Source: Agelaius tricolor
Lineage: Eukaryota > Chordata > Aves > Passeriformes > Icteridae
Direction of reading: 5' to 3'
Assembly (NCBI GenBank): GCA_023055355.1
Contig: JALJCS010000001.1
Span: forward strand, 49,295,381 to 49,359,380
Length of the DNA stretch: 64,000 bases
In this document: one piece after another, positions 12,901 through 22,420 of the stretch
Numbering within the stretch: position 1 is the stretch's first letter
How the letters are laid out: each line of letters begins with the position of its first letter
Made by a program: the position numbers and the translations under genes
The notes under the pieces: model-generated
The model's input: only the letters and a program-made list of their open reading frames with translations
Told to the model about the DNA's origin: nothing
Database searches by the model: none

Positions 12901-13076
12901 GTGCTCTGTCTTCAGTGCACACAGCTCATTTCTTACACTGATTCTTTCTCTGATGCTCACATGCAATTTTTTCCTACAGCCACACGAGCTCTTCCATGAA
13001 ACAGTCAGAAGCCTCAGTGTTGACAGTGGCAGATTTGGCTGACCTTTTTACAGAGGAAACTGAAGAACTTGAGTAA
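834..13076 (+). CDS. SHPRH: SHPRH, C-terminal part (nine exons; 5' part outside window)
   Basis: SNF2-family ATPase/helicase and RING-type E3 ubiquitin ligase, the vertebrate relative of yeast Rad5. It acts in the nucleus and extends ubiquitin chains on PCNA during DNA-damage tolerance (known for the family). The coding join is 834-977, 2169-2270, 3100-3171, 4911-5099, 8561-8653, 9201-9287, 9747-9925, 11687-11767, 12980-13076. That is 1044 nt, or 347 residues plus TAA, with no frame break and GT-AG at every intron. Numbering from the first residue here, the C3HC4 RING uses C96, C99, C112, H114, C117, C120, C139 and C142. The helicase C-lobe follows, with motif V (HTGSNGL) and motif VI ([11 protein letters not shown]), then a short acidic tail ending EETEELE. 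The SNF2 N-lobe, linker-histone and PHD domains lie upstream of the window. The gene is intact as far as seen. Recognition rests on memory of the family and is very secure. Confidence 0.96.
978..2168 (+). other. SHPRH intron A/B
   Basis: AT-rich intron with no repeat or further exon that I recognise. Confidence 0.85.
2169..2270 (+). CDS. SHPRH: SHPRH coding exon B
   Basis: It has 34 codons, phase 0 at both ends, acceptor TTTCTTAG and donor GTAAGA. It encodes a basic, coiled-coil-like helix beginning [12 protein letters not shown] and ending LTNLEK, just before the RING. Confidence 0.95.
2271..3099 (+). other. SHPRH intron B/C, with a poly-A run
   Basis: AT-rich intron. A run of 16 A at 2652-2667 is the only simple repeat of note. 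The polypyrimidine tract before 3100 is long (T-rich, 3077-3090). Confidence 0.85.
3100..3171 (+). CDS. SHPRH: SHPRH coding exon C (first half of RING)
   Basis: It has 24 codons in phase 0 and donor GTAAGA. It supplies the first zinc-ligand pair of the RING, CPIC (C96 and C99). The RING is therefore split by the next intron of about 1.7 kb. Confidence 0.95.
3172..4910 (+). other. SHPRH intron C/D
   Basis: Intron that interrupts the RING domain. No coding segment or recognisable transposon was seen. Short open frames near 4266-4451 lack any supporting signal. Confidence 0.8.
4911..5099 (+). CDS. SHPRH: SHPRH coding exon D (rest of RING)
   Basis: It has 63 codons in phase 0, acceptor TTTCCTGCACAG and donor GTGAGT. 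It encodes [14 protein letters not shown] through to NQEDDIPVK. It completes the RING with C112-x-H114-x2-C117-x2-C120 and C139-x2-C142, so all eight zinc ligands of a C3HC4 RING are present. Confidence 0.96.
5100..8560 (+). other. SHPRH intron D/E (longest in window)
   Basis: Intron of 3461 bp, mostly AT-rich. It holds a perfect 13-bp inverted repeat at 7339-7372 (listed separately). No transposon could be recognised by eye. Confidence 0.8.
7339..7372. repeat. Perfect inverted repeat (13-bp stem, 8-nt loop) in SHPRH intron
   Basis: TGTCCATCTGACT at 7339-7351 and AGTCAGATGGACA at 7360-7372 are exact reverse complements, with the loop TTGCAAAC between them. Transcribed RNA could form a stable hairpin from either strand. 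No function is known. It is shorter than a usual microRNA precursor, since pairing does not clearly continue outward. Confidence 0.85.
8561..8653 (+). CDS. SHPRH: SHPRH coding exon E
   Basis: It has 31 codons in phase 0, acceptor CTTTTCAAAG and donor GTATTA. It encodes [18 protein letters not shown] and onward to SLVFST, the start of the helicase C-terminal lobe (motif IV region, the typical KxLVFS(T/Q)W junction). Confidence 0.94.
8654..9200 (+). other. SHPRH intron E/F
   Basis: Intron of 547 bp with a T-rich 3' end; nothing else seen. Confidence 0.85.
9201..9287 (+). CDS. SHPRH: SHPRH coding exon F
   Basis: It has 29 codons in phase 0, acceptor TTTTTTACAG and donor GTACAT. It encodes [12 protein letters not shown] and onward to ISKFQ, part of the helicase C-lobe. 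Confidence 0.94.
9288..9746 (+). other. SHPRH intron F/G
   Basis: Intron of 459 bp; no repeat or gene seen. Confidence 0.85.
9747..9925 (+). CDS. SHPRH: SHPRH coding exon G (helicase motifs V and VI)
   Basis: It has 59 codons plus 2 nt; the donor GTAAGA follows CCAA. It encodes motif V ([16 protein letters not shown]) and motif VI ([13 protein letters not shown]) with the arginine-finger arginines of SNF2 enzymes. The last codon is split and completed by exon H (AA|A, Lys). Confidence 0.96.
9926..11686 (+). other. SHPRH intron G/H
   Basis: AT-rich intron of 1761 bp; no recognised repeat. It ends with a strong T tract before ACACATTCAG. Confidence 0.8.
11687..11767 (+). CDS. SHPRH: SHPRH coding exon H
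   Basis: 81 nt. It completes the split Lys codon, gives 26 full codons ([17 protein letters not shown] and onward) and leaves 2 nt for the next exon; the donor is GTACGT. This is the brace-like helix after motif VI (the HRFLIKxTIEERM pattern common to SNF2 enzymes). Confidence 0.95.
11768..12979 (+). other. SHPRH last intron
   Basis: Intron of 1212 bp. Short open frames at 11935-12549 and, on the other strand, 12718-12966 have no homology that I recognise. Confidence 0.85.
12980..13076 (+). CDS. SHPRH: SHPRH last coding exon
   Basis: 97 nt, acceptor TTTTTTCCTACAG. It completes a split Ser codon, then encodes [19 protein letters not shown] and an acidic end EETEELE, with stop TAA at 13074-13076. 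The Ser-rich and acidic tail matches the known C-terminus of SHPRH. Confidence 0.95.
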
Positions 13077-13990
13077 AAACATTGGTTTGACCTAATGAAA
13101 TTGGAAAGTACCTGACCCAGTGAGCACCAGGATAAAATCCACTTGATCTGTTATTCCTGTAGACATCATCTAACATTTGTCCATAAGAGAGCAATCGGAA
13201 ATTGAGAAGTCTTAATTTTTACTGATTTCTTCTTTGGTGATGTTCATAGCAGCATACACTTCTGATGGCACTGGATAAAAGTTGCACTTTGCACATTATA
13301 CAAAAACATGGATTTTTTTTTTCCCAAAGAGAATTTGAGCTGGATGCTGAAACCGAGATCTTGGACCCTTGGTTGAGAGGATTTTTACCATCAGGCTTGA
13401 TCGGCTATTAGCTCAGTCTGAGAACAAAACTAGGGAGGTGGTTGGGTGGGAAAAGGAAGCAAAAAAATACAAATCTAATTTTTTTTATTGTAAAAAGAGT
13501 TGTTAGAAAGAATGACTGTAAATTAATATTCTTCTAGAAAAGACTTGTTAGATTTGATGCAGAGTTATTAAATGTCTTATTGTTAACATTTCAAATTACA
13601 AATGTTTACTAATAGTTTGGATATTTGTATTAGGCCTTTAGATATTCATAAAGACTTTTGACAGTTAAATATTTCATTGCTAATGCTTACTCACGGCAAA
13701 AAGATAATAATTAAATTATGCTTTTTGTATGTGTGTTGGTCTGGTGATCAGTTAAAGACTCGAACTTGCTGTACATTTTTTCACTTGAAGCTGTGACTAA
13801 GTTAATGCTCTGTTTGAAAAAACAAGAAAAGCATTTGCTACGGAATTTTCAAAACTTAATTGGTTACACTACTGATCACTTCGTAATTATTTGGTGTCTC
13901 TATGCATTGTCTCACCGTGATCTTTTTTCTAGTTCTTCTCCTTAAAGATGCAGCAATTTTAATATACAAAATACATTAAATTATGGTAGG
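13077..13990 (+). other. SHPRH: SHPRH 3' UTR (end estimated)
   Basis: AT-rich sequence right after the stop. No AATAAA is present nearby. Three ATTAAA variant poly(A) signals are seen at 13567-13572, 13710-13715 and 13975-13980, so the 3' end is probably within about 30 nt of one of them. The end given here assumes the last one; transcript data would be needed to fix it. Confidence 0.5.
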
Positions 13991-14398
13991 CAGGCTAGTT
14001 ATTAGGTTCCTGGTCTGAGTTAGAAAAAGTGTGGAGAGAAATGGAACTTTTGTGAAGCTTCATCTTTAGATATGCAAGAACACTCTACCCCACCTTTTTG
14101 ACAGTAGATAGTTCGGAAAAGCAATCTAGGCTAACTTTCAGACTGCTGAAGGTAGGCACGATAAATTTTAAGCCTTTTGTCATTGGGTATGGATGTGCAT
14201 TTATATAACATTAATTTCTGAAGGTATTACAAAAGCAAGCTCATTTGTGCAGTTGGTGTTAAACACAATTTTGTGTTTAGCAAGTGGGCAAATGTGTATG
14301 CATAAGCAACAGGCTACTTCCCTCAGTTTGCAGCAAGAGAAATGGAATGGATGGTGGGGTCTTTAGATAAGATTGATCAAGCAGTTTACACAGAAACT

Positions 14399-14560
14399 GT
14401 GACATCTCCATCCTTGAACATACTGGGAACTCAAATAACCCTAAGCAACCTGATCCACCTTCGAAGCTGGTCCTGCTATGTGTGGTGTGTTGGACCAGAT
14501 GACCTCCATGGATCCCTTCCAGCCCAAATTATTTTACAGTGTACTGGAGATCATGCTGTA
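14399..14560 (+). mobile_element. CR1 LINE 3'-end fragment
   Basis: The segment reads like a diverged CR1 3' tail: a CTCCATCCTTGAACATACT block, then a stretch matching 'CAACCTGATC', then TTGGACCAGATGACCTCCAT and GATCCCTTCCAGCC. The terminal ATTCTGTG-type repeats are degraded to ATTATTTTACAGTG. It is non-coding and 5'-truncated, as most CR1 copies are. Confidence 0.75.
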
Positions 14561-14846
14561 CAGACAGTCCAGGAACTCTGAGGACAGCAACATTCCAATT
14601 TCCTCATCAGCTTCAGATAATTTTGATATTATATGACACAATGTGACTGCACAAGGAGCTGCTATTCACTCTGAGAAAGGATGTATCTGTGCTACAAACT
14701 GTGGAAGCACATAGTGTTTACATTCATAGCTCCCATTTTAATTAAATAGATGTGGGAAAAATAGTTGTCAGTGAATGTGAAGACAGAAAAGCAAACTGAA
14801 AAATGTCAGTTATGAGAGGTTTCCCAGCCTCTTCATGTTTTTGGCT

Positions 14847-15273
14847 TGATGCCTTTTTCAGGCTTACTTAGAAAAAGAGGCCATACAAAGTTAAAAGGAT
14901 AAAAGTGGATATATTTAATGAAGGGCCTTCAGGTACATTAAGGGTAGAAGAAGCCTCCCCAAGGCTAGGGATGATGGTCACGAATTTTCCAGACAGATAC
15001 AAGTTTGATCTACTTGCATATCAGGAGGTTAATGCTCCAATTCCAGCTTCAGGTAATGAAGTCATATTCCCCCAGTCCACACACCCCCAATTCACTTTTC
15101 TTTATACTTTTCAGGCCCAAGGCTGTGGGGTGTCCTTGAGTTTTAGGCCTAGAAGAACTGCTTTGTCTGACCAAATGTGAAGACAGTAGTTAACACTTTA
15201 TATGGAGTTTAGAGTTATGCACTAATGCAGTACAGGATTTGAAAAATAGAAAGATTAAAATCTTAAGGCATCA
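14847..15273 (-). mobile_element. Solo LTR, copy 1 of a family also at 53258-53685
   Basis: 427 bp that aligns along its whole length with 53258-53685. On the + strand it begins TGATGCC and ends GGCATCA, giving TG...CA termini with 7-bp inverted ends. It is flanked on both sides by GGCT (14843-14846 and 15274-15277), a 4-bp target-site duplication. The transcriptional direction is inferred to be minus from the poly(A) signal in the sister copy; here that signal is decayed. There is no retroviral coding sequence on either side, so it is a solo LTR left by recombination. A 4-bp duplication fits class I (gammaretrovirus-like) endogenous retroviruses. Confidence 0.85.
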
Positions 15274-15277
15274 GGCT

Positions 15278-17487
15278 TATTTATATAAATATGATGATTT
15301 CATTGTTTATGTATAAATATGTGGCTTTTGAATTCCTAACCAAAAGCATAGCTTCTTATCAAGCACTGCGTGAGTCTTTAGTCTTGGCTTACCTTGTTTT
15401 ATACTCATATAACAGCATAGGATGTTATATGAAACATAAAATCTGGTTCTAGGTGCTCTCCTGACTGCCCTGGAGCAACAGCAGCTACAGTTCTGGATAT
15501 ATTACATTAAAATCTGGCATGAGTCGTGTTAAAGAACCTCTTGAAATTGGAGGGTTGAACTGTCAGAGTATATAGTCAGTGTCAGTAGTAAAATGAATTC
15601 TTCAAGTTTTACATAATATCAAATACAGAGACCAAATTTAATGCTTTTTTCCATTTTTTGTAGTATTTAGTATCTTTGACAAAGGTTTTTCTTTCAGACA
15701 TCTTAAGAGACTTCTCATGAAATGAATTTTTTTTTCTTTTTCTTTCCTGCTAAGGGTGTAGCTTGTACATCTGCAGTGCTTTTCTCTTATCAAAGCACAA
15801 TAAGCTTGTTTTCATGGTACTGTCATGGTTTTGCCTTCTATCAAAACACTTTTGAAAGACAGTATCTTAGCTGAGAACAAAGTCTGCCCTTTCCTAGGAC
15901 TTCCAGTATACTCATAGAAATTAGATTTTCCAGAGAAGATACAAACCTATAAATACTGACTGCAGTGTTTGCATAACATTTGTGTGGACCTACCAGAGGC
16001 ATGTACCAGATTCTCATGTGTTCTCCTGCTAAAACATGTAAATATGATCCAGGTTAACAGTATTATTTACCTGGTGAAGTCAGTCCCTTGAAAAATGAGG
16101 CTTCACCTGTTTCCAAAGACCTCAGTGCTGACTTTTCATCTCTTTCATTTCCATAACAAAGAATGTTAAGAGTTTTTTAAATTGTAGTTGGTGAGGATTT
16201 TGGGACAGGTTTTCTCACTGTATATAAAGTTCAGTGCCTTGTAGAACAGAGCTGTCATTTTGGTATCTGTAAAAGCTTGATGCAAATAGTGAACTTCCTT
16301 GAACCACACAAGATGATCATCTTGGAAACTGAGGTGTTAAACTTGTGTTGTTAAATTGAGCTCTGTGAATGTCACTGTGGATCTTTAAGAGAATTTGTAA
16401 TTTAAGGTTCCTCCTTGCTCTCTAAATCAGCCTGTGCCAGGAATAGGTTCACATCTTAACCTGTTAAGTAACTTTTTAACATACTAATGAAAGTCCAGGA
16501 TATATGACAATTTTCATTGTAGCGTATTTCAGGTCAGGTACCACAGAAGAATATTTACCTCAGTCTTCTCTTGCATATTCAAGTTTCATATTTAGAACTG
16601 GACAGAGTTGATGCTTTTTGCGAGACAGGCCGTCCAAACCACACATCTGCCAGTGTGTGCAGGTGTATTAGAGTTATCTGTGAGTGGGATCCTACAGAGA
16701 TAAAAAATAATTGTGTCTGATTAAACTCATAATTAGACATAAATCCTCTTGTAAAATTCTGTCTGGACTCTAGCTGGGGATCAGCTAACAGCTCCCTACC
16801 ATTGTCTCTTCTGACACAGTGCTGTCCTCTTTCCATCCATTTTTGCAGTCCTTATGACTACATTACCTCTTTCAGGAATCACAGATTTATTTGTTCAGTT
16901 GAAACTGTGCTTCAGTTAATTTGGAGGGAAAAAGGTCTCTATTGGTCAATCTTGCATTGACTGGTATAAGAAAAAAATAACCTTGAAATTTATTGCTCTC
17001 CCAAGGTAAGCAATCAGATGAGTTTCTAAGGAAAACCTAGAAATCTAGGGGTTTGTCTAGCTGTAAATAAAGCCTGTTTCTGAAGTGTAATCTAAAGACT
17101 TAATGCTTAAAATCTTTATGCTATGCTTTTCTCTAGACTGAAAGGCGAGCTACAAAGACACTGTGCCTGTGCTTTTTTCTTCCTTTCTTGGTTGCCTGAA
17201 ACAAGTGAGATCTTTACAAGATTATACGCTATAAATGTAGATTAAATGGATTTCTTAATGGAGGAAAAAATAAGGTGCAAGACATCTGTCTCTCCCTCTG
17301 CCTGTGTTTTTCTCTTTTAGTGTGTTGGTCATCTCATCCCACCCTCCACCCACTCCCAGCTTGATCAGTTTGTTACAAAGAATTGTTTGTGTTTGGTCAG
17401 TGGAAGTAGAGTAAAAGAGTTATAATCCATAAAATGGCTACAGTCAAACTAGCTTACTGTATTACAGGAAAAGTACCTGAGGTAAAG
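15278..17487. other. Intergenic, nothing recognised
   Basis: AT-rich intergenic DNA. AATAAA occurs at about 17066 but no gene lies upstream to use it. No repeat family could be named by eye. Confidence 0.6.
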
Positions 17488-17492
17488 AGAAT

Positions 17493-17945
17493 TGTAGCCT
17501 GCAGGCACAGAGTTTGTGGTGATTGGGAGTGGGGCTGTGGCAGAGCCTCATCCCCAATGGGCCCCAGCTGTGAGAAGCAGGTGAGCAGCATTGAAGGCAA
17601 TGAGACCTGGAGTGCCCAGGGGCACTGACCAATCACCAAAGGGAATAGAGGGCACACAGGTGCAATGCATCAACATGAGGGGTATAAGAGGTTGGGCTAA
17701 ACAACAAGAAGGGACAATGCTTGCAGCCTTCTCAAGTGATGTGGTGTTAGTCTGTAAGAGCAGGTGCTTGAAGGCTTCTGAAGTGGTAAGGCGTTACTCT
17801 GTATGGGTTGAAGCTTTCTGAAATAGTCTGATGATACTCTCTGTATTGTGGCGATCTCAATAGCAGTATATGGTGCAATAGTGGCCTGGTATAAACTCTT
17901 TTTTGTACTGATAATATTTTTGTTCACCCCATTCTTCACCACTGT
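17493..17945 (+). mobile_element. Possible LTR remnant with internal repeats
   Basis: A segment that is GC-richer than its flanks in its first half. It has LTR-like wording: a GACCAATCACC (CCAAT-like) block near 17627, GGTATAAGAG (TATA-like) near 17681, and three diverged repeats of a block resembling CTTCTGAAGTGGT...CTCTGTA between 17728 and 17860. It begins TGTAGCC and is bracketed by AGAAT at 17488-17492 and 17946-17950, a possible 5-bp target-site duplication. The right end is TGT rather than CA, so the boundaries are uncertain. Confidence 0.4.
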
Positions 17946-17950
17946 AGAAT

Positions 17951-18889
17951 CAGATACTGAATTTCAGTCTTTTAACTTTTGTATATCTGATTTTATATTG
18001 TACAACTGGCACACAAAAAGGACCCCAGTAATCTACTTACTGAGTAGGATATGAGGCTTACTAGTTTTTACTTGCTGAGTCTCTAGTTTTGGCGTTCATA
18101 AAGTGCACTTGAGCCACTGTCACAAATCACAGTGAATCCACTGACTTCCCTTCTTTAGAGAAGGAGCAAGGAATAGGCAACTACTGATTCACTGTAGTAT
18201 TGGATTTAAGCCCCAAGTAGGCACTCTGTATTCTATAGTCATACAAAGTGTAAAGAGGACAGGTAGTTGAATTTGTAGCTTTCAAATATTGGTAAGGAAT
18301 TAAGTCACCTGGTGTAGATGATATAGGGTTTCTAAATATTACAGTAATTCTTGGACAATTGGATTGTGAGATACCTGTAAACCTCTGCTTTGGCTTGCTT
18401 CTGTGTACAAGATATCAGCCTTACAGGGCTCCCTTCCAAGTTCCTTTGCTTTGTGTATTTATAGAGCTTACACAAGCAAGTGCCCAGCCCCATTCATTGA
18501 ACTGGACACCAACCAAATTTTATCAGTTGAGGAACAGGTGTCATTGTTTCCATGATATAACATCTCTTGGTTTGATAGTAACCTTCACATTGGGTAGAAA
18601 CTACCTTTCCAAATTCTACCAAGTGTAAGGTCTGACTGTTTGTAGGCTGTCTCAAAATGTAAATTGTTGGTGTAGGCTGGCTTAGATAGTTGTGGGGAGT
18701 TTTATGCTGCTTTTCCTTCTATCCTGTGGGAGCAAGTGAGCTAATGGGATTCATATTATGTTGCTATGAATTGTCACTTCTTTATGCTAACAGATGATCT
18801 TCATTTGTCAGACTTTCTCTTGACTATGTCATTTGTTTAAGGAAGAAAATCTAGACTGCCTTTTCTTGTTACCTTGATGGAATTTTGGC
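17951..18889. other. Intergenic, nothing recognised
   Basis: No gene, RNA or nameable repeat seen. An open frame at 18359-18628 has no support. Confidence 0.6.
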
Positions 18890-19200
18890 TCGTCACTCTT
18901 GGAGTCTCCTGAGATGGAGGCTCACAAGTATGAGAACATTGACTTTCTGTTTGTGAATGCTGAAATTGTAAGGGACTACCTGTACTGGCTGACTGTTCAC
19001 AAGTCTGTGGAGCCTGATGGGATTCGTCCCAGCATTCTGAAGAAGCTGGTGTATGATATGAAAGAACCCTTCTTGATCATCTACCAAGGGTCGGGGGAGG
19101 TCCCTGCTGACTGGAAGTCAGCTAATGTTCTTCCAGTTTACAAGAAGGACATGAGGGAAGACCCAGGAAACTACAGACTTCTAGACTAACCTCAATTATA
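18890..19200 (+). mobile_element. CR1 LINE reverse-transcriptase fragment (dead)
   Basis: An open stretch of about 96 codons reads as the start of a CR1 reverse-transcriptase domain. It has the pattern VRDYLYWLTVHKSVEPDGIRP (a degenerate form of the CR1 'K..GPDGIHP' block), then SGEVPADWKSANVLPVYKK and EDPGNYR. The frame then breaks at 19188, where the family continues with PVSLTS. The catalytic YxDD region, the endonuclease domain and the 3' end are missing, so it is an internal fragment with no activity. Confidence 0.88.
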
Positions 19201-22079
19201 TTTATTATACCTAGTATTATTTAAATGTGTTGTTTCTCTTCTAGCCTACAAAATCTTAATGCACTAACGTAGGAGTTGTGGACATGATTATACCAGGTAA
19301 CTGCTGCCCCTGTTGTTAGATCTTGTAAGCAGATCTGGTTAAAAGACATTCCATCCTACAATTCCTGCCACAGAGGTAGAAAGCTTGGAGCACTTCACCA
19401 CCAACCAGAAAAGTGATGGAGAGGATATCTCTTAGACCAGGTGATCCATTCATATTTGCTGCTGTGCACGTGCTGCAGGGGAGGTGGAATCTATACTAGA
19501 TGGAGTTGGAGGAGATGGGAGGAGGTTGAGGGGGAAAAATGAGGAATAGTTGTAAAATGTTCCTCTGAGTGCCCTTCTGCTGATTTTTCTGTGGGAGGAA
19601 TGAGTCACTGATACAAGCAATGAATAAACAAAGGGTGAAAGATTGCAAGTATAGCCTATTCATTGGAGCTAAATGTTCATCTAAATGCAGTGGCACATTT
19701 CTATGTTCCTGATTTGAGATATTAGTCACTTTCTTACTGAAAGTTCATGGGCTCTGAACACAAAGTGCTTTGCAGTGCTTGAACAAATGTTAATACTGAA
19801 AAGTTTTAGCCATTGGGATGTGTTTTAATTGCACCTAAGTCATAAGATTCCCTAGTCAAAAGTTTGCTGTGGATTTGTGAAGGATAGTGGTTTAAACTTG
19901 TAATATATACTTTTATAGATTAGCCTCCCTGAACCAAACAGGCAAGTTTTGCTCAATAGAGGCAAGGTAATTAATCACTTCTGCTGTAAATTAACAAGTG
20001 TCTCTGAAGGGGCAAGACAGTGAACTTTGTTATTGCCACTTGGGAAATTCTGCATCTTGAGAATGTTTGCAGTGGGGACGAGAGGCAGTAAGCCCAGCCC
20101 AGTCCTCTTGTGCAGGGAAACAAGTGCTGAGAAATCTTGCTGAAGGTTTGAGCCAGCTGTGTCAAATGAAGGACATGCCATGGATTTTTCTGGGGATTCT
20201 CTCCTTTTGTGTATTGTAATCTTCAAACATCTTGTAAGCATAGATTTCCTCTAAAGTTTCTAGAATTCTTAACATGTGCTTCATTCATCAACAAGCTACT
20301 ACTATTCGGTAGGGCTTTTCTTTTTTCCCCGTGGGGCGTGTATTTCTTTTGTGTTACTTGTTCTTAACAAAGGTGACCCTGAATAATTTACAGCTCTTAT
20401 TAAAAGCCTCTAGAATAGAATTAGAGGACATGAAGCACCAAAGCAAATGAGGTGGGGGAGGTTGTACCTCTGCTTACTCCACAGTTGCTGCTGCTGTAAC
20501 ACAGAGGACAAATGTGAGAGTAGGGGAATGGTAGAGAGGGGTGTCCAGCCCTGTCCTGGGGGATTTGATTCTAAAATAGAGAGGAAAGGTTTTCTGAAGA
20601 GTATTTAAGTTTCCACTCACTCCACACTTCAGGAAACCTGTTGTTGGGCACAGGACACCTTATGGCCATTTTTTGGGGCCCTTGATTCTATGGAGAGGTT
20701 TTAAAGTCCAAAGTCGCAACCCTGGACTTAAATCTATAATTACACACGTTTTGATAGAAAATGTTTTCTTTCATATAACTACATATTAACAGATATTTTG
20801 TCAGGAATTTGCAAGCAATTTCATGTCCTGTAATTTAATTGCTCAAGTAACAGAACACGGACACTTATCAGCTTTTGCAGCAGCAAGTTAGTGACTTTCA
20901 GAAACCAGCCCACAGGAGAGAAAAGAACAGTGTTCAGTTATGTTCCAAAAGTGAAATTCCTGGATGATAAGCCAAGAAAAGAGTATTTTGATTACCTCTG
21001 TGTTTTGTTGCTTTATACAGCTACTGTAATTTCAATGAAATTATTTATTTAGAAAGTAGCAAAGCTAAATTGTTATTTGAAAATTATCAGATATGGATAA
21101 ATGTACAACTTTGTGTTCTCTTGGTCTCTGAGTTAACGTTTCCGTCAATAGCCTTTCTTTTGCGCTCAGAGTTTGCTCTCAAAATTGCATCATAGTGTCT
21201 CTTGAGCTTTGCAGCTATTTCAAAGCCTTTTTGAACATAAATTTGTCTTAAATTAACCTGCTACTGAAATAATAACCTGCTACCGACTGATGTAACATTC
21301 ATTACCTTTTCTTTCCATCTTCCTGGTTTGTGGAAGAATAGCTGGTGCCCCTTCTGAGAGACAGGGCTTAATAATTTGTGTTCCTATTCCTCACTACGTG
21401 ACTAGAGTTGTCTGATAGATGTTACCTGTTAAATATCAGTTGATAGAAATGCTCTGCAAATATGTAAATAATTGTTATTCAAAACTGCAATTACAATATG
21501 TGTAGAAGCACAGGGGTCCATAATTATTCTTTCCAGTGTGGTTGGTTGAAGCCAGCTCCAAAACTGCTGACTTCTGGAAACAGCTCACTGTTCCCTACAG
21601 CAGTTCTTCGTTACAGTCTCCTGCTCCATGGAGAGCAAGCCTGTGACATCTCCTCGATGAAGTTATCTGTTGGATCAGTTGTATCATATTTTCCTTCCTA
21701 GAACTGTAAATCAGTCCTGGTCAATCCCAATATATACAAACTATTTTTAAGAGAGTGGTATAATTAGGAGACCTCTTTGGCCCTTTGGTATATTGCAGTT
21801 CATGTGTTACTGTTTATAATTCCTTTTGAGATTTTTCAAAATTTAATAAAATATTAAAAAATGTGCACTTACTTATACCTAGATAGAACCTAAAGAATGA
21901 AGAAAATAGCTGATACGTTTCATAAAACCAAACTTCTTGACAAAGCATGAGAAACTATATTGAAAAAGGTATCTTAACTGAGTTCTAAGACAGCACTGCA
22001 GCAAGGCCTTATTTTTCTGGCACTGCACAAGTGGGATCTAATCCAAAGTACAAATGATGATAGGATATTTTGTGTGGAG

Positions 22080-22420
22080 TTAAATGGTCTGTGGAGCAGT
22101 TATACAGGGAGGGACAACCTGCCACCACACTGCACAGAAGCTGCAAAGGACATGAGGGTGGTGAAGGGACGTGTGCCCAAAGCCAGATGGCAGCGGAGTG
22201 GAGATGGAGCCACAGCCTCCCCCATTCCATGGGGGGAGCAGGCTCGCCCACCTGGGCCAGGGGCAGCCAGCACTGGCACAGTGCTGCTCCTGGGCTGCCT
22301 GCATGCCCAGGGCTGCTGGCACGCTGCTCCTGGAGCCATGCAGCACAAGCTGTCACGCACGGTGCCTGCTGGCACACAAGGGGATCCTGTTCCTGCTCTT
22401 ACTGTGGTATTTATTGTCTA
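22080..22420. other. GC-rich patch in AT-rich intergenic DNA
   Basis: About 340 bp of clearly higher GC than its surroundings, rich in CTGC/CCTGG words and with some CpG. It stays open in several frames on both strands, which is expected for GC-rich DNA and is not evidence of a gene. It could be an old GC-rich repeat or a regulatory element; no family recognised. Confidence 0.45.

Noticed and set aside
14905..15180. A 91-codon open frame
   Set aside because: It lies within the solo LTR at 14847-15273, read on the strand opposite to the LTR's direction.
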